From positions 1-54,862 of the forward strand of contig DYKB01000046.1 of NCBI GenBank assembly GCA_020722815.1: a DNA stretch of 54,862 bases. Reading direction: 5' to 3'. Shown in pieces: positions 1 to 10,100 of this stretch; the first letter of the stretch is position 1; each line of letters starts with the position of its first letter. The DNA comes from Caldithrix sp. Lineage in GTDB: Bacteria; Zhuqueibacterota; Zhuqueibacteria; Thermofontimicrobiales; Sulfurfontimicrobiaceae. A program made the translations under genes and the position numbers. The notes under the pieces were generated by a model. That model did no database searches. It was not told the DNA's origin and saw only the letters and a list, made by a program, of their open reading frames with translations.

Positions 1-1576
1 CAAACCAGCCTTTATCCAGCAGTTCGGACATATCAGCCTGAAAAGTGACTGTCGCCGTTACCGATAACACGCTCTGGTCATCAAAATAGACCACTTCCAA
101 AATCTGGCCACCGGCCAACAGGGTGAATGAACGGTTGCCAACACTTTCCCAGCGATCTCCACCAGCCGCGGGGATGATGACAAATTTAAATTCCAGTTTT
201 TGACCGACTAAATCATCACCTAATTTCTTGGTGAGGGTATAGATTTTATCGCCATCATCATCCGTGAGTTTATCATCATTGCCAGCCCAGCCATTGATTT
301 GACCACGGACAACAACCATGTCTTTGGTCGGATCAAACGCACCCGATTGAATCTGGATGTCCATATTACATTGAAAAGTCACCAGATTTTCAACAGGTTT
401 CTCGCGCCATTGACTACCAAAGTAATCAACGGGAAGGACCATCAGTGGATTGGTATCGTCAATTAAAATGACATGGTTCATGGAAAAACCAGCTTCATTA
501 TCCATTGGCGAAGTCCCTTTATTAAGGGTATCCACACCAGCCGCATAAATGGAATATTTAAATAATTTAGAGGACATTGTACCGGCCACAAATAAGACTT
601 CAGTGGTCCAAATACCATCTTTTGCAACGGCATCACCTTTGGTGAGGCCATCATCGTACATTTTAATCAAAACTGAGGTATCCGCAACACCCCAGGAACC
701 ACCCCAGTTGTTCCAATCACCCGTAACCCAGACACTTTGTACTGAGTCGAAAGGATTTTTGTTATACCAATCGACCGCACCATTGACATCCACGCTAAAA
801 CGAACGGTGACATCCTGGACAATTGGTTTTCCACCGGGTAATACGTTTGGTTTAATCGGATCAAGCACCAGATCGGCACCGGTAAATTCAAATTCATGAT
901 TCGAACCAGCTTCCCAACCACTATCGAGGAAACGATTATTGGGATAACCACGGAACTTCCAGCCAATTTTATCACCAACGACCGCCGTCACCTGCGCATC
1001 ATAAAGATAAAGTGACGGATCAAACGGATCGGGTTCCATGGATTCGGTATTCGCCCAACCATTCATGCCACCCACCACGCGAATACTATCGGTTGCGGGA
1101 TCAAACCAGCCTTTATCCAGCATATCAGACATATCAGCCTGGAAAGTGACCGTGGCTTTTACTAATACGACAGTCTGGTCATTATAATAAACGGGGTCTA
1201 ATACCATATCGGTCGCTGTCAGCGTGAACTTGCGGTTGTTGGCAATACTTTCCCACATATCACCACCCGCGGCAGGAATGATAACATATTTGAATTCAAC
1301 GTCTTTACCCACCTGATCAGCGGGAATAGTTACATCAACAGTATAAAGCGTATCTGTATCCGGATCGGTTAATTCATCCGTAGTTCCAGCCCAGCCATTG
1401 AAACTTCCCCGGACAACCAACTTATCAGTGGCCGGATTAAAAACTCCAGCCTGAATTTGAATATCCATATTGCACTGAAAAGTAACTTTCACGCCTTGCG
1501 CAAAAGCAGCATTGAACATAAAAAATAGTGATAAAAGACCAATAACCACTACAATTTTTTTAACTCTCGGATTCAC
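1..1576 (-). CDS. Secreted modular carbohydrate-binding (E-set/CBM-like) protein, 3' end outside window
   Basis: The frame is open from a GTG at 1576 to the left edge, giving 525 residues with no stop. The GTG is chosen because GGAGG lies 6 nt upstream and a typical signal peptide follows (cleavage near AFA|QG, residue 26). The mature part is built of beta-sandwich modules with the xNGW signature of glycogen/starch-binding E-set domains: type A at about 31-135, type B at 142-245, type C at 256-385, then A again at 399-503 and B again from 509. The A-B-C block is therefore duplicated with a period of about 367 residues. It is the last visible gene of the alpha-glucan locus, behind two GH13 amylases, so a role in binding or presenting starch at the cell surface is likely. 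No catalytic motif is visible. The C-terminus, where a sorting domain would be expected, is not in the window. Confidence 0.85.
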   Translation of the reverse strand, partial: MNPRVKKIVVVIGLLSLFFMFNAAFAQGVKVTFQCNMDIQIQAGVFNPATDKLVVRGSFNGWAGTTDELTDPDTDTLYTVDVTIPADQVGKDVEFKYVIIPAAGGDMWESIANNRKFTLTATDMVLDPVYYNDQTVVLVKATVTFQADMSDMLDKGWFDPATDSIRVVGGMNGWANTESMEPDPFDPSLYLYDAQVTAVVGDKIGWKFRGYPNNRFLDSGWEAGSNHEFEFTGADLVLDPIKPNVLPGGKPIVQDVTVRFSVDVNGAVDWYNKNPFDSVQSVWVTGDWNNWGGSWGVADTSVLIKMYDDGLTKGDAVAKDGIWTTEVLFVAGTMSSKLFKYSIYAAGVDTLNKGTSPMDNEAGFSMNHVILIDDTNPLMVLPVDYFGSQWREKPVENLVTFQCNMDIQIQSGAFDPTKDMVVVRGQINGWAGNDDKLTDDDGDKIYTLTKKLGDDLVGQKLEFKFVIIPAAGGDRWESVGNRSFTLLAGGQILEVVYFDDQSVLSVTATVTFQADMSELLDKGWF

Positions 1577-1675
1577 GTTTAGCCTCCATAAATATTAGTT
1601 AGGAAAAAATAAGAATTGAAGAAAAGAAAATTATTAATTATTCTTTGATTTGATTACACCTCCTATCTTATAGAT

Positions 1676-1692
1676 AATTAACCTGGTTAATT
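1676..1692. promoter_or_regulatory. 17-bp perfect palindrome upstream of the CBM-like gene
   Basis: AATTAACC and its complement GGTTAATT flank a single base. The site lies in the 153-bp gap between the amylase stop (1730) and the GTG start at 1576. Size and symmetry fit an operator, but it could also be a weak stem or chance in AT-rich DNA. No second copy was noticed in the window. Confidence 0.3.
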
Positions 1693-1729
1693 TATTCAAT
1701 TTTCAGACGAATCATCATTTATATTAACA

Positions 1730-4700
1730 TTATCGAATTAAAAGCATTTTTTGCTTACTGATAAATCCACCGGCTTCCATTTGACAAAAATAGATACCAC
1801 TTCCGGCCGGTTTACCGGACTGCTCCAATCCATTCCAGACAACCTGGTAAATTCCTGCAATTTGATTTTCCTCAACCAGAGTTGCCATTTTTTGGCCCAG
1901 AATATTAAAAATCTCAATTTTCACTCGAACTGGATTTGCCAATTGGTAACGAATATGCGTTGAGGGATTAAATGGATTTGGATAATTTGTATATAACTTA
2001 AAATCGGTTGTAACTCCAATATTAGCTGGATTTTCAACATTTACCAACAAATCCGGTAAATTGACTTTATCAGCCGTCAAACTAACCGTATAAATCGCCA
2101 CCGAATATGGCGCGAGTGTTAGATTCAATATCTTTAAATTCGAACCGCTCACTTGCTGACTGGTCTGAGCATATAAATCATTGAGGAAATAGGTCGCATC
2201 CGTTTTAAATCCACCATTGAATTCCGCCCAGTTCTCCAGGGCCGTGGTCACTTCAAAGGTTTGAGCTTTATCGCTAAAATTCATGACGGCAATTCCATTC
2301 TGATCGAGGAATGGTCGTCCGAGTGCATAAATCCAGCTTGAATTGGTGGCCAATCGAATCTGACGGGAAGGATCCCGCGACGTAATTTGTCCATCACCAT
2401 TGACATCTTCCATCTGTCGCCGAAACGCAGGAAATTGGGCGCGAATCTGAGCGATTTTTTGATAATGCGGAATCAGAATATTGCCAGGTGGATTTTGCCA
2501 GTTAACGGTGGACCGAACGCGTCCATCTCTCCCGGCAGCCGACATATTATATCCCATGCCAACTTCCTGGCCCTGATAAATTTGCGGAATACCCGTCGCC
2601 ATAAAAAGCGCGGTTGACACCGGAATCGTTCTTTCGAAAATTTGGTAGCGATAGGCAACGCGATCCTCATCCTGATTTTCCAAAAAGCGCAGGAAAAAAG
2701 AATTGGGACCGGGACGATAACCATCATTATAAAGCTGTAAATCCAGGCCGGAAACCGAGGGGTATCCATTGATGGTACCTTTTAGCTTCCAATCATAACC
2801 CAGATCAACTCCCCCATCCCTATCTGCGTAAATTACCTCGGTGCCTGCCCCGGTGCCATCGGTCTCGGCGAGCAACAGGATGTCCGATTTCGCAGCTTTC
2901 AAGGCTTTTCGCAATGGCTGATCAAAAAATCCCCGGCCATAGCGTCGATGAGGCCCCCAGTACACATCAAAGCGATAGCCATCGATATCATACGCAAGCA
3001 GCCAGTGTTTATAAACTTCGAACATGTAAATCCGCGCTTCCTCATCCGCATAATTCCAGTTGAGTAAGGCATCGGAAAATCCACTATAGTACACAATTCC
3101 TTCAGTGGAAATTGATTGACCCAGTCCATTGGTGTTATGCGAAATAGCTTCATGCTGATAGAAATCATAATAGCGGCTGTATTTTTGTTTCGACCGGACA
3201 TCCAGTGCAATGGGATGTGAACGGCTGGAATGGTTTGGCGTGACATCCAAAATAACACGGAGTCCCATTTCATGCGCTTTTTGAACAAAAAGTTTAAAAT
3301 CCGTATTGGCGCCATAAAAAGGCTCCACATTATAAAAATCGAGGATATTATATCCAATATTGGTCCCCTGGTCAATGACGCCTTCAACATCCATTACCGG
3401 CAGGACCCAGATAACATTGAATCCCATCTTTTTAATCCATTGTAATTGATCAATTGCGGCCGCAATTGTTCCCTGCAATGTAAAAGAACGGAAAAACAGA
3501 CAATAAATTTGTGCATTGGCAACCCAGTCTGGAACGATTTTTAAATCCGGAACGATAAATTGAGAGTCCGCGGTTATTGTAAAGAAATTGACAACCGAAT
3601 TTTGGTAGCCACTGGCACTTCTCACGGTTAATTTCAGACTATAGTCACCGGGTAATTCTGGAAAATCAACAGTGAAAGAAGATTCCGTTTGACCATCCAC
3701 CCCGGCGATGGGCCATGAATTTGTATTCTGGTTTTGCCACAAGTAGGTGACTGCTTGTTTCAGCGGATCATTTGCCTGGCCGGTTATCAATAATTTATTC
3801 CCATCTTTTTTGAAGCGAATCCGGGGCTGCGGCCGATTATCAGGATAATAATTCAATCGCAAAGTATCCGTTTGAAAATTCTGGCCAGTGATATCCGTCA
3901 CCGTAACAACGTATCGATTCATGCCGGGATTCAATTTCACTTCACGACTATATTGGGTTTCTGTTTTTGCCAGGATATCGACAGCAATTCCTTCAACATG
4001 TTGCAGAACGATTTTCTGTATTTGTGATTTGTCTTTATTAATCTGCCAGCGAATGTTCTTTGTTGCTGCCCAAACACTATCAGTCGATGGTGTCAAAAAG
4101 AAAACATCACCGGCAACAATCATAAATTGAGTCGAATCGATGACTGAAGCACCACTTTTCGTCACGGCATTGATAATAGCGGTATGTTGACCATTCTGAA
4201 GGGGCGGAAATTTATACTGGAGAATCGAAAGTGGCTCAATCACGTGCCCTTCGAATGTGGCCATGGGCTTATTATCCAGCGTTATGGTAGATTTGGCGAA
4301 ATCGATGGGATCGTTTTCCGCAGAAAAGACACCGGCAACTAATGTCGGTCGCGCTTCAGATACAATTGCGTCCTTTGGTGGCCAGATTTCAAAAAGCATG
4401 ACCTTTTTTGCATCGACAATCGAGTTATTGTTATCATTTGTATTAATCAAAGGATTCAACGGGTCCGTGAACCATTTCCAATCACTTCCGGCTTGATTAT
4501 AATGTTCATGAAATTTGTAATTATAGCGACTCCCCACTTTCAGCCGCAAGGTTTTTGTATGAAATTTTAAAGAATCAATATAATCCATTAAAGATGGTGC
4601 ATTCGGGCTAATCACACCGCTGCTATTGGGTCCCCAGCCATTAAATTCACCGGGGACAAAAGCACGAACGACCTTTGAATTCGTTGGATAATGGCGAAAA

Positions 4701-4780
4701 GTGATGTTGATGTAGTCCTGAGAAGATAAATTTCCAATAATGATAAAGAAAATTAGAGATATGAAATAAAACAATCGCAT
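1730..4780 (-). CDS. Secreted GH13 alpha-amylase family protein with C-terminal sorting domain
   Basis: Predicted secreted glycoside hydrolase of family 13, 1016 residues from the ATG at 4780 (a TTG two codons earlier is possible). Signal peptide at about 1-20, a glycogen-binding-like E-set module with FNGWG near 47, two Ig/PKD-like modules, and the GH13 barrel from about 420 to 770. Barrel motifs: region I DVTPNH (512-517), region II GYRFD with nucleophile D605, region III AETDG with acid/base E639. Region IV reads ENQD where the family has ENHD, so the transition-state-stabilising histidine is Gln703 while the following Asp704 is kept. A beta-sandwich follows, then a type IX sorting domain with NYPNPFNPST near 932. 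It should cleave alpha-1,4-glucans or cyclodextrins outside the cell, but the histidine change makes altered specificity, low activity or a binding role possible. It lies between the SGNH protein and the CBM-like protein, all co-oriented. Confidence 0.9.
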   Translation of the reverse strand: MRLFYFISLIFFIIIGNLSSQDYINITFRHYPTNSKVVRAFVPGEFNGWGPNSSGVISPNAPSLMDYIDSLKFHTKTLRLKVGSRYNYKFHEHYNQAGSDWKWFTDPLNPLINTNDNNNSIVDAKKVMLFEIWPPKDAIVSEARPTLVAGVFSAENDPIDFAKSTITLDNKPMATFEGHVIEPLSILQYKFPPLQNGQHTAIINAVTKSGASVIDSTQFMIVAGDVFFLTPSTDSVWAATKNIRWQINKDKSQIQKIVLQHVEGIAVDILAKTETQYSREVKLNPGMNRYVVTVTDITGQNFQTDTLRLNYYPDNRPQPRIRFKKDGNKLLITGQANDPLKQAVTYLWQNQNTNSWPIAGVDGQTESSFTVDFPELPGDYSLKLTVRSASGYQNSVVNFFTITADSQFIVPDLKIVPDWVANAQIYCLFFRSFTLQGTIAAAIDQLQWIKKMGFNVIWVLPVMDVEGVIDQGTNIGYNILDFYNVEPFYGANTDFKLFVQKAHEMGLRVILDVTPNHSSRSHPIALDVRSKQKYSRYYDFYQHEAISHNTNGLGQSISTEGIVYYSGFSDALLNWNYADEEARIYMFEVYKHWLLAYDIDGYRFDVYWGPHRRYGRGFFDQPLRKALKAAKSDILLLAETDGTGAGTEVIYADRDGGVDLGYDWKLKGTINGYPSVSGLDLQLYNDGYRPGPNSFFLRFLENQDEDRVAYRYQIFERTIPVSTALFMATGIPQIYQGQEVGMGYNMSAAGRDGRVRSTVNWQNPPGNILIPHYQKIAQIRAQFPAFRRQMEDVNGDGQITSRDPSRQIRLATNSSWIYALGRPFLDQNGIAVMNFSDKAQTFEVTTALENWAEFNGGFKTDATYFLNDLYAQTSQQVSGSNLKILNLTLAPYSVAIYTVSLTADKVNLPDLLVNVENPANIGVTTDFKLYTNYPNPFNPSTHIRYQLANPVRVKIEIFNILGQKMATLVEENQIAGIYQVVWNGLEQSGKPAGSGIYFCQMEAGGFISKQKMLLIR

Positions 4781-4871
4781 TTTCAATGTCCTGACTAATT
4801 TAGTAATCGTAAAACCTGTACCATTTTTGCTTTCAGAATGAATAAAGTCAAATCAAGATATCGCAACTAAA

Positions 4872-6908
4872 TCAAGGAGTTCCAATTGTTGATAATTGAT
4901 TCAAAATTGCTCTTGCATCCCCGAAATCAGGTTTAATTCGCAATGCCGTTTCAGCAGCGTCCCGAGCCGCGGCAATTTTTCCCGTCTGGGTATATGCGAC
5001 ACTGAGCAGGTAATACGCGCCGGCGGTTTCTTCTTTCTTAAAAAGCTTTGCACGTCCATCGACCTCCAGTGCCTGTCGCAGATTTTCAATGGCCGGCGTA
5101 TATTTTCTGGTAAAACAAAATAGCATCCCCAGCTTGGCATAGATATATGGCAAATGACGACTAAAAATCAAGCCTTTTTTCAGCGTTGTTTCGGCCGCAT
5201 CATATTTACGCTGACGCATCTGGAGATTTGCCAACTCGATATAGGGGAAGTAATTAAACGGCACAATCTTTAATACCGCTTCGTACTCTTTTGAAGCGCC
5301 CTCATAATCCCCTTTTTGCTGTAAATATTTGGCAATTTTATAATGTCCCTCATTCCATCCCAACTTTTGAGAAATCATTGCTTCTACCGTATTTTCCAAT
5401 AGACTGTCATAAGGACTCCCGGAATGGGGTCGCAGCACAATTTCCTTCTTAAAAGGCCAATGTTTCGTCAATATTCGAATTCGTTGACTGGCAATTTCCA
5501 AATCCAGATCAGTTACCCCAGCTATCCGGCGAAATTCTTCGGTTGTTTTTATTCGTTCCCATTTCCATTTGTCCTTGGGAACAACACATCCCGCCTGATA
5601 CATCACTTCACAAAAAGCTTTTGCCATCCAGAAATAGCCCGCAAAAGTTGGGTGCAAATGATCCGTAAACAGGTTATTATCCAAAATTTCGTCGACACAA
5701 TAAGGTTTAAAGACCTTTTCCATATCCACCACCGGTACCTGATGGCGTTGCCCTGCTTTTTCAATGACGGCATTAAAATCACTGCTGGCACGAAAACGCA
5801 ACACATCCAGATCACGCGCCCGAATATATTCTTTTCGGGCAATATCAGCATTTAAAGTTGCCTGTAAACATTTTGCCCGGCGAAAATAAAGTTCAGCCGG
5901 CCGTGGATCGATTTTTTCAGCTTTATGATATTGAATCAATGCTTCATTAGGCTTACCTTCTTTTTCGAGTGCTTTTCCTTTTTCCAGGTACATTTTCCAG
6001 CGTTCGACCTGAATCGGCTTTAAATCTGGCGAAAATTCATTGGCAAACGGCTCAAAATCGGCGAGATTTGAAACCAAAGTACTCAAAATTACTTTTGCAC
6101 CTGCCTTTTGCGCTGTTTTAATAATGGCTTCCAGATTTTTTTCATAATAGTCCAGTGCCAGATTATATTTCGGACTTCCCAGCGCAATGTGCCGATCGGC
6201 CACGACTTTTTCCATTAACGTCTGGTCTTCCAGTTGGATATTTTTATTAGAAAAAAGATTCTGGATTCCGCCGATCATATCCCGCAACAGTTGAAAGGTT
6301 CGGATCTTTTGCAGCCGCATGTACATCAAAATCCAGTTTCGATTCTGACCGATTTGCTGGGTTGATCCAATTCCAAGTGCGCCATAGAATTCATTATGCC
6401 CCATATAAACAATAAACAGATCGGGACTATAGTTAACTAATTCACGCGTAAAATCCAGCACCGAATAGCTATTAATGGCTGAAATGCCAACATTGATCAC
6501 TTCCACATTTTTTTCCGGGAATAACACATCCAGTCGATCCTGGAGTAAATTGGGAAAAGTCGCGTTATACTGAAACGGGAAACCAGCCGTTGTTGACCCA
6601 CCCAGACAAAAAATACGGTAAGTCTCCGGCGATTTTTCTTTGAGAAATACGGTACTCCGGGCATCCGGAATGTGAATATCCTGATGCGTGAAAAACCGTC
6701 GGGCTACCTTTTTATTAATATAACAGTACGTGCTGCCATTTATTTCCCGGGTTAAAACCAGGTTGACATCGCCCCCATAATTGAAGATGCTGAGAAAGAT
6801 TTCAAACACCAGTAAAAATAATACTGGGAAAAGTGACAGCATGGTTAAAAAAATAATTTTTTTAACACCCCGTGGTGAGGGCGGTTGTTTTTCTTGTGTT
6901 TTTGTCAT
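4872..6908 (-). CDS. Membrane-anchored SGNH/GDSL hydrolase with TPR domain
   Basis: About 678 residues from the ATG at 6908; a TTG at 6929 is an alternative, and neither has a strong ribosome site. One hydrophobic helix (about residues 18-43) anchors the N-terminus. The SGNH hydrolase blocks are visible: GGSTTAG with nucleophile S105, block II Gly in GISAINSYS, block III GHNEF with N172, and block V DHLHP with D416 and H419. TPR-like helical repeats are inserted before block V (about 315-380) and fill the C-terminus (about 510-675). The family acts on esters, often removing acetyl groups from polysaccharides or lipids. Its place between two amylases suggests an esterase acting on substituted glucans or on the cell envelope, but the substrate cannot be read from sequence. 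Confidence 0.85.
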   Translation of the reverse strand: MTKTQEKQPPSPRGVKKIIFLTMLSLFPVLFLLVFEIFLSIFNYGGDVNLVLTREINGSTYCYINKKVARRFFTHQDIHIPDARSTVFLKEKSPETYRIFCLGGSTTAGFPFQYNATFPNLLQDRLDVLFPEKNVEVINVGISAINSYSVLDFTRELVNYSPDLFIVYMGHNEFYGALGIGSTQQIGQNRNWILMYMRLQKIRTFQLLRDMIGGIQNLFSNKNIQLEDQTLMEKVVADRHIALGSPKYNLALDYYEKNLEAIIKTAQKAGAKVILSTLVSNLADFEPFANEFSPDLKPIQVERWKMYLEKGKALEKEGKPNEALIQYHKAEKIDPRPAELYFRRAKCLQATLNADIARKEYIRARDLDVLRFRASSDFNAVIEKAGQRHQVPVVDMEKVFKPYCVDEILDNNLFTDHLHPTFAGYFWMAKAFCEVMYQAGCVVPKDKWKWERIKTTEEFRRIAGVTDLDLEIASQRIRILTKHWPFKKEIVLRPHSGSPYDSLLENTVEAMISQKLGWNEGHYKIAKYLQQKGDYEGASKEYEAVLKIVPFNYFPYIELANLQMRQRKYDAAETTLKKGLIFSRHLPYIYAKLGMLFCFTRKYTPAIENLRQALEVDGRAKLFKKEETAGAYYLLSVAYTQTGKIAAARDAAETALRIKPDFGDARAILNQLSTIGTP

Positions 6909-6955
6909 GTTTTCGGTATCTATCGTCAATCGAATAATTCTGTTTGTCTATTGTT

Positions 6956-6976
6956 GGACAAATTGGCAATTTGTCC
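6956..6976. repeat. GGACAAATT palindrome, dispersed copy 1
   Basis: GGACAAATT and AATTTGTCC flank GGC, a perfect 21-bp palindrome in the gap upstream of the SGNH gene. Closely related palindromes recur at 43583-43603 and 43616-43634, so this is a small dispersed repeat rather than a local operator. Confidence 0.6.
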
Positions 6977-7023
6977 TTTCACGACCGTATATTTTTCATA
7001 AATTTTTATTTAGTCGTCGAAGT

Positions 7024-7106
7024 GACCCTCACCCCAACCCTCTCCCAAAGGGAGAGGGCGTAGCTATTCCCCCTCCCCTTGGGGGAGAGAGTTAGGGTGA
7101 GGGGTC
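7024..7106. repeat. GC-rich dispersed palindromic repeat (REP-like), copy 1
   Basis: An 83-bp imperfect palindrome that opens with CCCTCACCCCAACCCTCTCCC-like sequence and closes with its complement. Another copy with the same central GGGAGAGGGCGTAGCTAT is at 50442-50517. It contrasts sharply with the AT-rich surroundings and lies between the 3' end of the large amylase and the SGNH gene. No coding potential; probably a REP/MITE-type element. Confidence 0.75.
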
Positions 7107-7155
7107 AGAGTACGTTCAATCAATAAATCTACCATAGCAAATTTGTCCGGCAATT

Positions 7156-10100
7156 TTACTTGAGATGCAACATTTTAATCGTCTTTACAAAATTCCCGCT
7201 TTGAAAACGACAGTAATAAATGCCCGTGCTGATGGACAAATTCGTTTCATCAACGCCTTTCCATGACGTCTGATAATTTCCTGGCTTGAGTGATTCATTT
7301 ATCAGCGTTCGGACTTTTTGACCCAATGAATTATAAATTTCAATTTTGGTATCCACAGATGCGGCACCACCAACAGAAAACTGAATGGTCGTCTCGCTGT
7401 TAAATGGATTCGGATAATTCGCCTGCAATCCAAAATAATAGGGGGTCAATTCACTTTTTTTTATATCGGTCGGTTTATTCGAAAATTCGAAAATTGAGAT
7501 TTGATTCGGTTCCAGTGTGAATTTATAATTTAATAACTCCGCACCTTTGACTGGAATTGAAGTGTCTGTGAACCGATCGACCAGATAAAAGCTTTGTGTT
7601 GTATCAAAGGGAATGTCCTGGGGACGCAATCGCAATTCAGCCTCCTGCTGATTGGCACTTAAATTCGCCAGAATGAGAAAATTCTCATCATTTTTCTGTC
7701 GCAGAAATGCGTAAATATTTTGATTTTCTGACTGAAGGGCCGTGTAACTTCCGGTCGATAATGCAGAAAATCGTTTTCTGAGCGAAATGAGTCGTTGATA
7801 AAAAGGCGTCAACTGTTTGGAATCGCTCCAGTGAACCAGCCCCCGACTCGCCAACTCACCCGTTTCCTGGCCGGCGTAAATTAATGGAATTCCAGGCAAG
7901 GTGAAATCAAGCGCGGCCGCCAGTTTTGCCTGCGCCAGTGAATAGCTGGTTAAAAATCGCGATTCATCATGATTTTCAATATAACGCATGGGGCGCGCCT
8001 GCGATGGAATATCTTTTAAATAGGTTAAGACAACTTCATGCAATTTATCCGCTCCCCCCACGCCACTTAGCGCATTTCTTTTCTCATTATAAAACCAGTA
8101 ATCATACGCTGAATCGAACTTTTTATCAAAATAAACCGGATCATTGGCGGCCGCTTCTGCTAAAAGAAAAATATCCGGCTTAATTTCTTTCAGCTCTTTT
8201 CGCCAGCGCTGCCAGAAAGCAGCACCTTCAGGACGAAATTTCTCAATCGCATGGGCAACGTCACAACGAAAACCATCGATATTATAATTCCTCACCCACC
8301 ATTTACACATATTAATCAGATAATCCTGAACCCAGGGCGTGCTATAATTAATCGATGGCAAATTGATCCAACTGTAAAGATATTCAAATTCAGTCTCATT
8401 TTTCCAGTAATAAAAGTCACGAAATGGTGAATATTCTCCATTTTGCAGGGCATCGCGCATAAAAGGATGGGTATCAACGGTGTGATTGATGACCAGATCT
8501 ATGATAACCTTAATATTGTACTTGTGCGCTTCGAGTACTAAATCACGAAAATCATTGAGGGTGCCATATTCAGGATTGATCCCATAGTAATCGGTGATCC
8601 AATACCCATGCGTGGATGGCGAGGGGTGAATGGGCATGAGCCAGATACAATTGATACCAAAATCTTTCAGCGATTTGATACGATCTTTGATAGCACTCAA
8701 TTTTCCAGTGAGACTGAAAGTTCGGACGAAAATTTCATACAAAACCATGCTATCCACCCAGGCTGGATGCCATTCTGTTGCATCCACTGAATGAACCGTT
8801 TCGTCAACCACCACCACTGCGCGTGCCCAGCCGGTTTCACTACCGGCGCGGGCAACTAATGTAAAATAGTACTCTCCCGGCTTCGTTGGTGCATCAAAAG
8901 AGGTCTTTGCTGTCGTTTTACTGGAAAGTACTACCTGGGTCGGATTCGTTTCATCCTGTCGCCAGGAAAATTTAAGGGCTGTCCCATTCATGGATGTCGA
9001 TTGACTCCCATCCAGCGTTACCGTTTTTCCATCAATCGTGGTTTCGATCTTGACAATTGGTGCTAAATCAACCCGATAATCATAGACCACCAAACGACTG
9101 CGACTCACGCTTCCGGAAGGCGTACTGACTTCAGCATAGAAAGAATTGAGCCCTGGCGCTAATTGAATTGTCTTTTCAAAAAATTGATTCACAACGGGTA
9201 AGGTGAATTTGGCGTTATGATAAATAAAATCCACCGAACTAATGCTGACATCATCCACCTGACCAACGACTCGAACGGTTTCCTGATAAACTTGACCACT
9301 TTGGGCAAATAATTTGATAAGCGGGGCGACTTCGAAGGCCGGATTCAGATCCATCCCGGACAATCCAATGGTTCCACGCATTTCCGAACCAATTGCTGCC
9401 ATACGTGGCCCGCCAAGCTGATTTGGCCTGATATAATTTTTCAGGAGATGTGATTGTGCTATCAAACCAGTACAAAAAGCCAGATCATATACATCCGGTT
9501 CATCGTTTTCAATCAGCCCCCCTTCATTGGGCGAAATTTCCACACTGCCATTTTGATTTACCAGGTAACTATAGGCCGTAAAAAACCATTTTTGATTAAA
9601 AGTCCCCAGATAGGTTTCGAGATCAGCAATCGCCAGTTGAAAATGGAAGTGATTGGTGAGTGAAGCATCCGCATTTACCTGAATTTTCATAACACTTTGC
9701 AAGGGATTGATCGATTTGAGTATCTGATTATCCAGGTAAGAACGAAACGTACCGGAATTTGGTGCAGCGAGAATAATAAAAATTCCATTATTCTCCCATT
9801 CGGGGATACGTAATTCCAGGTTATCCGGCGCGTTCACCAGATTCTTGCTTGTCTGATTGGAAATGCCAAAACCGACACGCGTAAAATCTGCAATATCTTT
9901 CATTTCGATGACACAATTTAAGCTATCCAAGGCGCTGTTCAATGAAAGATGAACTGCCTGAATATCGGCAACTCCGGCCTTAGTGCTGGCTGGATAGGTA
10001 AAAGTACCAGGACCATTATCATCCCCTGACGGATCAACATCGTGGAACCCCGTGTTCGACAGGTAAGCACCAATGGTTAAATTTGCGGGATGCGCGGGTA

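Noticed and set aside
549..899. Plus-strand open frame of 116 codons.
   Set aside because: Antisense to the clearly coding glucan-binding protein; no ribosome site or recognisable domain.
5424..5855. Plus-strand open frame of 143 codons inside the SGNH gene.
   Set aside because: Shadow of the minus-strand gene, which has complete SGNH motifs in this stretch.
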